DNA of 64,000 nucleotides, taken from CAZJYI01 sp964550025. GTDB taxonomy: Bacteria; Verrucomicrobiota; Kiritimatiellia; UBA8416; CAYOBW01. The number at the start of each line of letters is the position of its first letter. Position 1 is the first letter of the stretch. The position numbers were made by a program, and so were the translations under genes. Shown in pieces: positions 44,903-53,317 of this stretch. Location: NCBI GenBank assembly GCA_964550025.1, contig CAZJYI010000037.1:1-64000 (forward strand), read 5' to 3'. A model generated the notes under the pieces. The model had not been told where the DNA came from and made no database searches. It saw nothing but the letters and a program-made list of their open reading frames with translations.

Positions 44903-45768
44903 CGAGGGCGAATCCATGGGTTCTCATGCTGCTGTTCCTCACCGGTGTTGCGCGCGCCGAGATCAGTCTCAGTTCCCTCGACGACTTTCGAACGACCGCC
45001 GAAGGCTGGCTGGAAGGGGGCCGGTCGCCGAACCCGCCGACCTGGTCAGGTGATCCGGGCTGGGACGGGGTAACGAACGGACACCTGATCAACATCTCCG
45101 ACGGTAGCGGATCGGGCGGCAAACTGCAGATGTGGAACACCGATTCGAGGTGGACCGGCAACTACATCGCCGCGGGCGTACACGCGATCTCGCTGTGGGT
45201 CGACAACCGCACCGGCGTCGGCAGTGACCTCCCCCTTCGAATCGCCTTCAACGGCCCCGGCGGCTGGTTCGCCTCGATTCCTCAGACAGTCTCCGGCACG
45301 GCAGCCACGAACGAATGGCGCCTGCTGACGTTTCCACTGGGAGCCGCGGATCTCACTTTCGTCCAGGGCTCCGCGGGCGACCAGGTATGGTCAAACACGC
45401 TTTCTGCCGTTTCGACGTTCCAGATCCTGGTATCCGCCGCAGCCCCGGGCGTCAAACACGATCATCTGGCAGGCAGCGAGATCGTTGCACATCTCCGCTT
45501 CGACGACATCCGCGCTGTGCCGGCACCGCCACCGCCGCGCATCGCCATTGCGGCCGCCGAAGTCTCCGACTCGGCTGTTGCTCTCCGCTGGGGATCCGGC
45601 GGCGACAACCTGGACTACACGGTCGAGTCCCGCGCCGGGCTGACGACGGGTGACTGGTCCCCCGCCCCACCAACGTCACAGTGGCCTATCGTCACGACGG
45701 CCTGGACGAACGCGGGGCCTCTCGAAACCACAGCGTTTTTCCGGATACTGGCGACACCGCGACGCTGA
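44899..45768 (+). CDS. Secreted protein with Verrucomicrobia-type C-terminal tail
   Basis: 289 residues from ATG 44899, overlapping the propeller stop (ATGA), so translation is coupled. A signal peptide (PWVLMLLFLTGVARA) is followed by a beta-rich domain (SLDDFRTTAEGWLEGG, GHLINISDGSGSGGKLQMWNT, IAAGVHAISLWVDN, SEIVAHLRFDDIRAV) that resembles a laminin-G or carbohydrate-binding jelly roll. The C-terminal 65 residues (ALRWGSGGDNLDYTVESRAG, WSPAPP, PLETTAFFRIL) are the YTVE...W...FFR tail common in secreted proteins of Verrucomicrobia and Kiritimatiellota. Probably an extracellular partner of the propeller protein. No enzyme motif is seen. Confidence 0.7.
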   Translation: MTRANPWVLMLLFLTGVARAEISLSSLDDFRTTAEGWLEGGRSPNPPTWSGDPGWDGVTNGHLINISDGSGSGGKLQMWNTDSRWTGNYIAAGVHAISLWVDNRTGVGSDLPLRIAFNGPGGWFASIPQTVSGTAATNEWRLLTFPLGAADLTFVQGSAGDQVWSNTLSAVSTFQILVSAAAPGVKHDHLAGSEIVAHLRFDDIRAVPAPPPPRIAIAAAEVSDSAVALRWGSGGDNLDYTVESRAGLTTGDWSPAPPTSQWPIVTTAWTNAGPLETTAFFRILATPRR

Positions 45769-45796
45769 AGCAGCGCCAGGCCGTAGCGGTTCAACG

Positions 45797-45896
45797 GGGA
45801 TGGCCACAGAAGCCACAGCGCAGCGTGGCCCCTCCACAGGCGGGCACCGCGCAAGCAAACGGGAGTATTGGACAGGATCGACAGGATCCACAGGAT
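45797..45896. repeat. GGCCACAGAAG.CACAGCGC repeat with GACAGGAT units
   Basis: gatggccacagaagccacag is followed at ~50 bp by gcaaacgggagtattggacaggat, then tandem gacaggatc/cacaggatg units. The same two blocks, in the same order, occur on the minus strand at 55484-55560. The first block recurs at 50377-50400 and 40264-40279. Confidence 0.65.
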
Positions 45897-45946
45897 GGCC
45901 CTTTCCATCCCGCAGGTCCTGCAAATCGTGTCAAGCGCCCTGCCCC

Positions 45947-46144
45947 TCAATCATACATCGCGCCACATTCGTTGCAGACGTGGTGCCCCTCATGATCGTC
46001 CTTCTTGTCGCAGGAGCCGCACCCCGCGCGGTGCTGCTTGTTGCACAGGTCGCTTCTGTCCTCTGTGCACCCCGTCAGCATCGTCCCAAGCGCCAGGGCG
46101 GTTACGATCCCCAGGCACATTGCAATTGTACGTAGTCTCTTCAT
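45947..46144 (-). CDS. Small Cys/His-rich lipoprotein
   Basis: 65 residues from ATG 46144 (AAAGGGG six bases upstream). The signal peptide ends in a lipobox LTGC (Cys26). The mature part of 40 residues has five further cysteines in CxxC-type pairs (C42-C45, C57-C60, plus C34) and a cluster HEGHH, ending VCNECGAMYD. The two CxxC pairs with intervening His could bind zinc, copper or nickel. It is divergent from the MuiA gene. The function is unknown; the composition argues for a real metal-binding peptide rather than a shadow frame. Confidence 0.7.
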   Translation of the reverse strand: MKRLRTIAMCLGIVTALALGTMLTGCTEDRSDLCNKQHRAGCGSCDKKDDHEGHHVCNECGAMYD

Positions 46145-46323
46145 GGAAGACCCCTTTCACGTGCGATGTCATTTTGTCCCTACGGCGACAGCAAGTCCAG
46201 AACAAAAGCCCGGGTTTGCAGGCCACGTTTTTTCTCTCGCCCAACGCGCCCCCCGTCCAATAGAGTAAGTCAGTGATGGCAACGCAATACGTTATTGACC
46301 ACAGTTCTGGCGGGAGAGACAAC

Positions 46324-48132
46324 ATGAAGACACTCGCACGAATCCTCTTCACGGCATCCCTTTTTTCCATCGCGGTCAGCTCCTCTGTTCCGGCGGCGGA
46401 ACCGACCAGGATGCAATCCCGGATCACCGAGGTAACGGTCTATTCCGACCGCGCCCGTATCACGCGCGAGGCCGTTGTCAAGATGCCGCAGGGCAGCTTC
46501 GTGCTCGCGTTCGAGAAGCTGCCCGGCTGGATCGATGAGTCGTCGATCCGCGCCTCGTTACTACCCGCGGGCGTCGGCAGCATTCTCGACGTACGCGTCC
46601 AGCGCGAGTACCTCGCCCAGGCCACGGACGAGAAGCTCGTGGCCGCCGAGAAGGAAGTCCGAAACATCGAGGACAAGGTTGCCGATCTCGACGATGAGCT
46701 CGCGGTGCTCGAAGCCAAATCGAAACAGATCGAGAACGTTCGCGCGTTCTCGATGGAGAAGCTCCCCAAAGACGCCGTTCTGCGCGAGCTCAAGGTTGAA
46801 GACTACGGCGCCGTCGTGGAGTACGTGACCGGCGAGATCCGCACGATCAAGACCGAACGCCGGCGAATCGCCAGGGAGCGCCGCGAGCTCGACCCCGAGC
46901 TGGCCGCCAAACGCCGCAAGCTGAACGAGCTGAAGCAGCTCACGCAACTCGAGCAGACAACCGTCCTGGTGACGGTCGAAAACAGGGTAGCGCGCAACAC
47001 GAGCGTGACGCTCACCTACATGCTCCCGGGCGCCACGTGGGAATCCTCGCACGAGCTGCGCGCCGAAGGGACGGCCCCTGCCTCCGTAGCGTTGACGTCC
47101 TACGCGATTCTGAGCCAGACCACGGGAGAAGACTGGAGCAGCGCACGGATCCTCTTTTCCACGCAGTCGGCGGGCGAGAGCATCCAGATTCCGGAGGTCG
47201 ACGTTCTCCTGCTGGGCGGAAACGCGGTCACCCAGGCGCGTGTTCGGCGCAAGCTGTCCAGCTTCCAGAGGGCCACAAAGGTCTTCGAAGGGCAGAACAC
47301 AGCCTGGTACCAATTCAACAACCCGACCGCCAACCTCAACGACTTCCTCGGCAATTGGGAACAGCAGAAAGTCGCGCAGTCACGAAACGAAATCGTTTTC
47401 CGGCAGCTTCGCGACAGGGGAACGACGGCTCACTTCGCGGGGGAGGGCAAGCCGATGGTGCGCTCGGACGGCAACCCCGTGCGCGTACCGATCGGGAAGG
47501 CCCAGCTTGCCGCCACGCACAAGATCGTGGCAGCTCCCGAAGTCTCGCTCAACGCCGCGCGCATCGTGACTCTGAAGAACACCGGCAGGCAGCCCCTGCT
47601 GCCCGGCCAGACGGCTCTCTTCCATGACGGAGCTTTCCTCGGGCAGACGGACATCGAGTTCGTGTCCTCGGGCGAGGAGTTCGACGTGCTGTTCGCCATC
47701 GCCGATCAGATCAAGCTGGAGAAGACCCTCGACCGGCGCGCGAGTCAGCTTGACCGCGGCCGCAAGACCACTCGCATGAAAGTGGCATTCGATATTGTGG
47801 TCCAGAACCTGTCTAAGCAGTCGGTGGCCCTGGAGCTGACGGACCGCATCCCCGTATCGGACAACGACGCGATCGAGGTGGAGCGTGTCGACATCGAACC
47901 CACCGCCAAACCCGACAACAAGGGGCTGGTCAAGTGGCCGGTGTCATTGGCCCCGAACGCAAAGAAGACCTACCGGATCGAATACACCATCGAGTATCCG
48001 AGCGACGTTCGCCTCAGGCAGACGCGGCAGACAATCGACATGGACATTGGGGAGCCCATTGCCGCACCGTCAGCCGCGGCCATGCCGGAAGACATCTCGG
48101 TCCAGATCGAGAACCTGGAGGCGAAGTTCTAG
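46324..48132 (+). CDS. MuiA-family protein (DUF4140/DUF4139)
   Basis: 602 residues from ATG 46324 after GGGAGAGACAAC; the frame is open 17 codons further up without a ribosome site. Signal peptide (ILFTASLFSIAVSSSVPAAE), then DUF4140 (ITEVTVYSDRARITREAVVKMPQGSF). A coiled coil spans residues ~100-215 (EKEVRNIEDKVADLDDELAVLEAK). The DUF4139 domain follows: VTLTYMLPGATWESSHELRAEG, EDWSSARILFST, and near the end VQNLSKQSVALELTDRIPVSDNDAIEVE. Named after a Streptomyces/Pseudomonas-type 'mucoidy inhibitor' annotation, the family has no proven biochemical role; a periplasmic or surface location is expected. Confidence 0.9.
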   Translation: MKTLARILFTASLFSIAVSSSVPAAEPTRMQSRITEVTVYSDRARITREAVVKMPQGSFVLAFEKLPGWIDESSIRASLLPAGVGSILDVRVQREYLAQATDEKLVAAEKEVRNIEDKVADLDDELAVLEAKSKQIENVRAFSMEKLPKDAVLRELKVEDYGAVVEYVTGEIRTIKTERRRIARERRELDPELAAKRRKLNELKQLTQLEQTTVLVTVENRVARNTSVTLTYMLPGATWESSHELRAEGTAPASVALTSYAILSQTTGEDWSSARILFSTQSAGESIQIPEVDVLLLGGNAVTQARVRRKLSSFQRATKVFEGQNTAWYQFNNPTANLNDFLGNWEQQKVAQSRNEIVFRQLRDRGTTAHFAGEGKPMVRSDGNPVRVPIGKAQLAATHKIVAAPEVSLNAARIVTLKNTGRQPLLPGQTALFHDGAFLGQTDIEFVSSGEEFDVLFAIADQIKLEKTLDRRASQLDRGRKTTRMKVAFDIVVQNLSKQSVALELTDRIPVSDNDAIEVERVDIEPTAKPDNKGLVKWPVSLAPNAKKTYRIEYTIEYPSDVRLRQTRQTIDMDIGEPIAAPSAAAMPEDISVQIENLEAKF

Positions 48133-48185
48133 GACCGGTACAACAGCCGTTCCCGGAACGGACCGCCGGCGCAGGGGGAGAGCAG

Positions 48186-48235
48186 TAGGACGTATAGGAC
48201 TTATGGGACTTATGAGACCTATGGGACCCATGGGG
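48186..48235. repeat. Nonamer repeat (T(A/G)GGACTTA)n over the start of the GH50 gene
   Basis: TAGGACGTA, TAGGACTTA, TGGGACTTA, TGAGACCTA and TGGGACCCA follow each other without gaps. Each junction A|TG forms an ATG, giving four in-frame ATGs at 48203, 48212, 48221 and 48230, each preceded by a GGAC or GAGAC segment. Confidence 0.8.
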
Positions 48236-50308
48236 ACGCGCGTCAGATTGACCGCCGCCGGCATTCTAGCTCCGCTCCTTTTCGGCCTCACGGCATGGCC
48301 GGCCACGGGCTGGGAATCAAAGACGCTCGTCGATCCGGACCGGACTGCCCCGGACCGCTGTTCGCTGCGGGGCGTAACTGCCAAGCGGGTGGAGACCGAC
48401 CGTGGGCCCGCCCTCGAAGTGCGTTTCGGCGGCAAGCTGTCCTGGTCCAACATCCGCTTCGAAGCAGGAAAGGCGTTCCAGCTCTCGGACTGGACACCTT
48501 ACCGGGTTCTCTCGCTGAGCCTCTTCAACCCCGGCCAGACAGACGCAACCGCGCGTCTGCGGCTCGATGAAACGGTCGACGGCCGGAACAGATCGCACTC
48601 TTTCGGCCCGTTCACGTTCCAGCCAGGCCGAAGAACGACCCTCAACATCGGTTTCACCACGGGAGTCGTGGACGGGATGCGGGGGCAACCGCGCGGGATC
48701 TTCGGTCCGAACGAACTTGCTGTCTGGCCCGCAAACTGGTGGAAGATCCCCGCATGTACGGACGTGCGGTCCTTCCAGCTTCTCACGGGAAAGGACGCGA
48801 TGCCGCAAACCCTTCGCATCCACCGCATCGAACTGCGCCGGGTCGATGTCTCCGACCTCAAACCCTTTGTCGATCGCTACGGGCAGTTCAACGCGGAGGA
48901 CTGGCCCGGCAAGGTCCGTAACGACACCGACTTTGCCGAGCGCCTCGGGCGCGAAGAGGCTGATCTTGCGGCCCGCCCCGCCCTGCCGGGACGCAGCAAG
49001 TACGGGGGGTGGAGCGCCGGCCCGCGGCTGAAGGCCACCGGCCGCTTCCGCGTCACCAAGCGAGACGGGCGGTGGTGGTTCGTGGATCCGTCGGGCTGTC
49101 TCTTCTGGTCCAGCGGAATCACCGGGCTCCGCGCCGAATCGGGCGGCCCCATTCGCGGAGGCGTCCACTGCTATGAATGGCTTCCGAAACCCGGAGACCC
49201 TCTCGCGGCGTACCGTCGGAAGAACCGGACGATCGATTTCTTCAAAATCAACCTGCACCGCAAATACGGTACCGACATCACCGGCCGGTTCGCCGACATA
49301 TCGACCCGCCGCCTCGTCTCCTGGGGATTCAACACCATCGGCAACTGGAGCGACACGGAGACGTGGCGGACGCGCCGCGTTCCGTACACGATCCCGGTGG
49401 GATACCGCTGCCCCACTTTCAAACGGCGTATCCATGCCCACAAAACCAAGTACTTCCCCGACGTCTTCAGCGAACAGTTTGCCCCTGCCGTCGCCGCCGG
49501 ACTCCGGCGCTATGCAGAATACAAGGACGACCCCTGGCTGCTGGGGGTGTTCATCGACAACGAGTTGATGTGGGACTACGCGCCGCGGCTCGCCCTGGCC
49601 GACGATAGCGGCAGCGCGACACAGGCGGCCGTCGTCGGCCACCTCCGCCAACGCTACGGTTCGATCGAGGCGCTGAACCGCGGGTGGAAGACCGGGCTTG
49701 CCTCGTGGGTAGCCATGCGCGGCGGCGTCACGTTGACCGCGGCGCAACTGAAAGCCGCGCGGCACGACATGGAAGATGTCCAGAAGCTGATCGCGGCGCG
49801 CTACTACAAGGTGTGCCGCGAAGAGATGAACCGTCACATGCCCGGGTGCCTGTACTTCGGCTCGCGCTTCAGCAACTACCCAAGGCCGGTCGTCGCCGAA
49901 TGCGCCAAGCAGGCAGACGTCGTCTGTTTCAACATCTACAAGGACAATCCCGACGAGAAGGGGGTCGACGAACTGGCCATGCAGCTCGACTTCCCCGTCG
50001 TCATCGGCGAATACCATTTCGGCGCGCTGGACCGCGGGATGTTCCATACCGGGTTGCGACCGGCAAAGGACCAGGCGGAGCGCGCCGCAAAATTCTCGGG
50101 CTACCTTCGCACGGCGGCCCGCGCGCCCTGGTGCGTCGGCGCACACTGGTTCCAATTCCGCGACCAGGCCCTCACCGGACGAAGCGACGGCGAGAACTAC
50201 AACATTGGCTTTGTCAGCATCACCGACACTCCGTACCCGGAAATGCGGGCCGCTGCTCGCGACGTCCACGCGGAGATCTACTCACTCCGGAGCCCGCCCG
50301 GGAAGTGA
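48203..50308 (+). CDS. GH50-type beta-agarase, secreted
   Basis: Up to 701 residues; four in-frame ATGs (48203, 48212, 48221, 48230) arise from a repeat, so the exact start is uncertain, and 48203 is the longest. A signal peptide (LTAAGILAPLLFGLTAWPATG) precedes an N-terminal CBM-like domain (residues ~35-230). The catalytic barrel starts at GRFRVTKRDGRWWFVDPSG. E454 in VFIDNELMW fits the acid/base. E603 in IGEYHFGALDRGMFHTGL fits the nucleophile, and that second motif is a strong GH50 signature. GH50 enzymes cleave beta-1,4 bonds of agarose, usually in exo mode. With the GH2 enzyme it implies use of algal or similar galactans. The gene follows muiA by 70 bp. Confidence 0.85.
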   Translation: MGLMRPMGPMGTRVRLTAAGILAPLLFGLTAWPATGWESKTLVDPDRTAPDRCSLRGVTAKRVETDRGPALEVRFGGKLSWSNIRFEAGKAFQLSDWTPYRVLSLSLFNPGQTDATARLRLDETVDGRNRSHSFGPFTFQPGRRTTLNIGFTTGVVDGMRGQPRGIFGPNELAVWPANWWKIPACTDVRSFQLLTGKDAMPQTLRIHRIELRRVDVSDLKPFVDRYGQFNAEDWPGKVRNDTDFAERLGREEADLAARPALPGRSKYGGWSAGPRLKATGRFRVTKRDGRWWFVDPSGCLFWSSGITGLRAESGGPIRGGVHCYEWLPKPGDPLAAYRRKNRTIDFFKINLHRKYGTDITGRFADISTRRLVSWGFNTIGNWSDTETWRTRRVPYTIPVGYRCPTFKRRIHAHKTKYFPDVFSEQFAPAVAAGLRRYAEYKDDPWLLGVFIDNELMWDYAPRLALADDSGSATQAAVVGHLRQRYGSIEALNRGWKTGLASWVAMRGGVTLTAAQLKAARHDMEDVQKLIAARYYKVCREEMNRHMPGCLYFGSRFSNYPRPVVAECAKQADVVCFNIYKDNPDEKGVDELAMQLDFPVVIGEYHFGALDRGMFHTGLRPAKDQAERAAKFSGYLRTAARAPWCVGAHWFQFRDQALTGRSDGENYNIGFVSITDTPYPEMRAAARDVHAEIYSLRSPPGK

Positions 50309-50376
50309 GAACGCGTGCGCGAGGCGCGCCATCAGCACCCCGTGGCCGATTCGACGAAGCCGTGACGATTCAGCAA

Positions 50377-50700
50377 TTGGCCACAGAAGGCACAGCGCGA
50401 CGTGACTCCTCCACGTGCGGGCAAGGCACAACCAAAGCACGGAGTGCACCGATCGATACGGGAGGGAGCCCCCCCCGCATCAAGCGTCGCCCTTCGTCCC
50501 CACCCTTCCACGCACCCTTGCCCGCCACCCTTACGCGGCCACGCTTACGCGGCCACGCTTACGCGGCCGCTTGACCCGGGCGGTGTGGCGGGAAGAGTCT
50601 CGTGGAAGCGTGTCGAGTAAGGGTATCCGCTTAAGGGTGGGGTGTAAGGGTCTCCGCTTAAGGGTGGGGTGCAAGGGTGGCTGGCAGTAGCACGTAAGGG
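50377..50700. repeat. Mixed repeat region: GGCCACAGAAGGCACAGCGC, CACGCTTACGCGGC and GTAAGGGT units
   Basis: ggccacagaaggcacagcgc (50379) is followed by tandem acgcggccacgctt units (50530-50575), then by gtaagggt, ttaagggtgg and gtaagggtct units (50612-50700) complementary to cacccttacg near 50525. The 512-bp gap 50309-50820 contains no gene that I can support. Confidence 0.65.
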
Positions 50701-50723
50701 GAGAGTCCCACAGAGACCGTCAC

Positions 50724-50817
50724 CGCTCATAATCGCACTCCTCCCGCGCACGAATCGTCGCAGGGATCACGATGGGGAGATTGGTGAAGGGGAAGAGTAG
50801 GATTACGATCAGTGACC
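50724..50817. repeat. ~100-bp palindromic element, copy C
   Basis: GCTCATAATCGCACTC near 50727 pairs imperfectly with GAGTAGGATTACGATC ending at 50811, around gggagattggtgaagggg. It is the same class as 21254-21391 and 36020-36330. It ends three bases from the stop codon of the GT39-like gene. Confidence 0.7.
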
Positions 50818-50820
50818 TGC

Positions 50821-52620
50821 TTAGTCGATCTCATCTTCCAGTGCGTACAGCCCCTCGACGGACAGGGGGACGAGTCGGGACTGCCCCGTCGCACCGAGGG
50901 TGTCTTCCCAGAAAGCGCGGAACTCGCGCGTGTGGTCCAACGGATCGTCGCTGTACAGCAAGTGCGTGATTCCCCATTCCTCGAGCAGCGCGAAGAAGTG
51001 CGCGGGAGTCATGTCGGCGTACCGCAGTTTCGGATTGCGTTCAATGCCGAGCACATAGGGCACTTCGAGCCAGTAGCTGCGTTCGGCCGCCATGAAGAGA
51101 CGCCCCTCCGCAGGCACGGCTGCATTGGCCGCGACAATCGCATCGTAATGCGGCACCCGTTCGCGCAGATACTCCTCCTGCGCCTGCGCCCCCAGAACAA
51201 CGGGAATCCTGCGCGCACAGCGGTACAGGTTGCCGACCTGCGCCACCGCGAGGGAGCCGCACAGGAGGACACCGGCCAGGTACCACGCGGCACGCCTGCC
51301 TATGCGCGTCGCGGACCATTGTGCGGGAAAAGCCTTCAGCGCACCGAAAACCAGCAGCGGCGTCAGGTAGAACGTGTAGCGGGCAAAACAGCCGGACCAC
51401 GGGTTGGTGACCAGAACTGCGATCGATATGGCCGCAACCACGAGCAGGATCTCCCGCCCCAGCCGATCACGCCGCGACCGCGCAGAGACTACGGCGGCGA
51501 GAACGACGAGCGGCGGGTTGTACATAGCCAGGGACCGCGCCGCCTGCCATACGCGGTGGACCTGCAGGCGCCCCGGGGACAACAGCGAGATGCCCATCCC
51601 GAGGATGCTCCCGCTGTAGGCATCCGCGTACACGATGAACAGCACGGCGTGCCAGAACAGCCCCATTCCCCCCGCCAGCGCCGCGGCGGCGGCCGCTCCG
51701 CGCCACGGGACGCGCCCATCCGCTTTGCACAACCGCACGAAGTGCAGCAGGAGCAGGAGCCCCGCAACGGGCAGGGCGGGCAGCTTGATCCCGACGACGC
51801 ATCCGCCCAGCAGGCCGCAGAGCGGGAACGGAAGCGCCGGACGCGAATCGTCGCCGACACCGAGGGAACCGGCGAACAGCGCCAGTACGAACAGCGCGAC
51901 CCAACCCTCCACGTCCGCGTCATAGAGGCACAGCACGAACTGGGGGGAAGCACACAGGATGACCGGTGCGGCATACCGTAGGCTCCTGGGTAGCCGGGCC
52001 CGCACCGCAAGCTCGACAAGGAGCCATGCCAACAGGACGCAAGTCATCCAGTTTAGAAACTCTACGGCGTCCTCTCCTCCCCATTGCCAGGCAAAGGTCC
52101 TCACACCCGCCAGGTTTTGCGGATAGCGCGACTGCACGATGTCCGCCCGCGGAGCAAAGCCCTCTTCCGCCGCGTAGAGCTTGGGCAACGTCAGGTGGTA
52201 GACAGTGGAGTCGTAGGCCGTGCAGGGGGCCGCCAGCCCTACCAGGCCGCACACGAAGGTCACGGCGACCAGCGTTAGAACGGCCACGCGGACGCGGCCC
52301 TCGAGGGGCCGTCGTCCAAGGGCTTTCAGGCGTTCCAGTGTCTGCGACAGCACGGCGATGCAGTCGCGCCACCATGCCCCCCCGGCCATAACGACGAGGG
52401 CAGCGGGAACAGCTCGCGTGAACAGCCCGGCGACCAATAACAGGTTCAAGGCAGGCATCAGGACGGCAAAGCCGACAACCACTTGCATGGGAACAACCGC
52501 GCCCACGGAACCCGCCCATCCCGATCCGCACCGCCGCAGGACGAATCGGCCTACGCCTCCCGCCACCAGCGCCATGAGGACCGCGGGAAGGACCGTCTGT
52601 ATCAGCCTGACTAACCACAT
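50821..52620 (-). CDS. GT39/PMT-like membrane glycosyltransferase
   Basis: 599 residues with about 12 membrane helices and a soluble C-terminal region (~470-599). The first extracytoplasmic loop carries AAPCTAYDSTVYHLTLPKLYAAEEGF, with the acidic residue expected to be catalytic in GT39/ArnT/PMT-type enzymes that use polyprenyl-phosphate sugars. Periplasmic side features include ADIVQSRYPQNLAG and YDADVEGWVALFVLALFA. The ribosome site before ATG 52620 is weak, and the gene lies 10 bp after the methyltransferase stop, so coupling is likely. Together with the GT2 gene upstream it forms a lipid-linked glycosylation set. The acceptor (protein, lipid or polysaccharide) is unknown. Confidence 0.72.
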   Translation of the reverse strand: MWLVRLIQTVLPAVLMALVAGGVGRFVLRRCGSGWAGSVGAVVPMQVVVGFAVLMPALNLLLVAGLFTRAVPAALVVMAGGAWWRDCIAVLSQTLERLKALGRRPLEGRVRVAVLTLVAVTFVCGLVGLAAPCTAYDSTVYHLTLPKLYAAEEGFAPRADIVQSRYPQNLAGVRTFAWQWGGEDAVEFLNWMTCVLLAWLLVELAVRARLPRSLRYAAPVILCASPQFVLCLYDADVEGWVALFVLALFAGSLGVGDDSRPALPFPLCGLLGGCVVGIKLPALPVAGLLLLLHFVRLCKADGRVPWRGAAAAAALAGGMGLFWHAVLFIVYADAYSGSILGMGISLLSPGRLQVHRVWQAARSLAMYNPPLVVLAAVVSARSRRDRLGREILLVVAAISIAVLVTNPWSGCFARYTFYLTPLLVFGALKAFPAQWSATRIGRRAAWYLAGVLLCGSLAVAQVGNLYRCARRIPVVLGAQAQEEYLRERVPHYDAIVAANAAVPAEGRLFMAAERSYWLEVPYVLGIERNPKLRYADMTPAHFFALLEEWGITHLLYSDDPLDHTREFRAFWEDTLGATGQSRLVPLSVEGLYALEDEID

Positions 52621-52630
52621 ACCCAGGGCT

Positions 52631-53317
52631 TCACTTGATCCCCGTCACGCAGTACTGCGCTCCAAACGGGAAATGCATCAACCACGGTTCACAGAACCGG
52701 AGAATCTTCAACCAACGCGGAAAGAGAAACAGGAAGCGCGCCGGCTGCAACCGGTTGAACCCCGCGGCATCCATGAGCCGGCGAGCGCTCTTCGCGCCGA
52801 GCGGCTGCGCGTCTCTATCAAAGGGAATCCGTCGCATCACCCACCGCGTCCCGATATTCCAGGGGTTGTTCTCGTAGAGCGCGAACATGCCGCCCGGCGA
52901 GAGTGAGGCATGGATCAGTGCCACGGCGTCAGGCCGTTTCGGCGGATCGATGTGGTGGAACACGCCGTTGCTGTAGCAGAGATCGAACGCGCCCTCATCA
53001 TGTAGGTCGTCAACATGCACAAAGCTGACGCGCGATCCGGAACGGCGGTTGACGGCATCCGCGAGGGCCGCCCTCGATGTGTCCGTTCCCACGACATTCG
53101 CACTGGAAAAGCGCTCCGCCAGTGCCTGCGTGGTGTCCCCCACCCCGCATCCAAAATCCAGTATCCGCCGCACATGCCGCCCACAGGACAGGTGTTCCTG
53201 GAGATCTCGCAAACGGCCGCGGATGAAGAACGCCTTGTCCTCGCCCGAGAGTCGCAAACCGCGCGCAAGCATCTCATCGTATTGCGCACTCAGGTCGAAG
53301 AGATCATCGCCTCTCAT
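52631..53317 (-). CDS. SAM-dependent class I methyltransferase
   Basis: 228 residues from ATG 53317, overlapping the GT2 stop by four bases. The Rossmann motifs are intact: ILDFGCGVGDTTQALAERF (I), VVGTDTSRAAL (II), FVHVDDLHDEGAFDLCYSNGVFHHIDPP (IV) and LIHASLSPGGMFALYENNPWN (post-I). This places it in the Methyltransf_11/25 group. The upstream frame is open for much longer because it shadows the GT2 gene; the ATGA start is preferred. In this setting it probably methylates a sugar, a polyprenyl-linked intermediate or a lipid. Confidence 0.88.
   Translation of the reverse strand: MRGDDLFDLSAQYDEMLARGLRLSGEDKAFFIRGRLRDLQEHLSCGRHVRRILDFGCGVGDTTQALAERFSSANVVGTDTSRAALADAVNRRSGSRVSFVHVDDLHDEGAFDLCYSNGVFHHIDPPKRPDAVALIHASLSPGGMFALYENNPWNIGTRWVMRRIPFDRDAQPLGAKSARRLMDAAGFNRLQPARFLFLFPRWLKILRFCEPWLMHFPFGAQYCVTGIK

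Noticed and set aside
48203..50308. GH5 or GH42 assignment for the agarase
   Set aside because: The GEYHFGALDRGMFHTGL and DNELMW blocks fit GH50 and not the usual GH5 (NEP) or GH42 (NEY) motifs.
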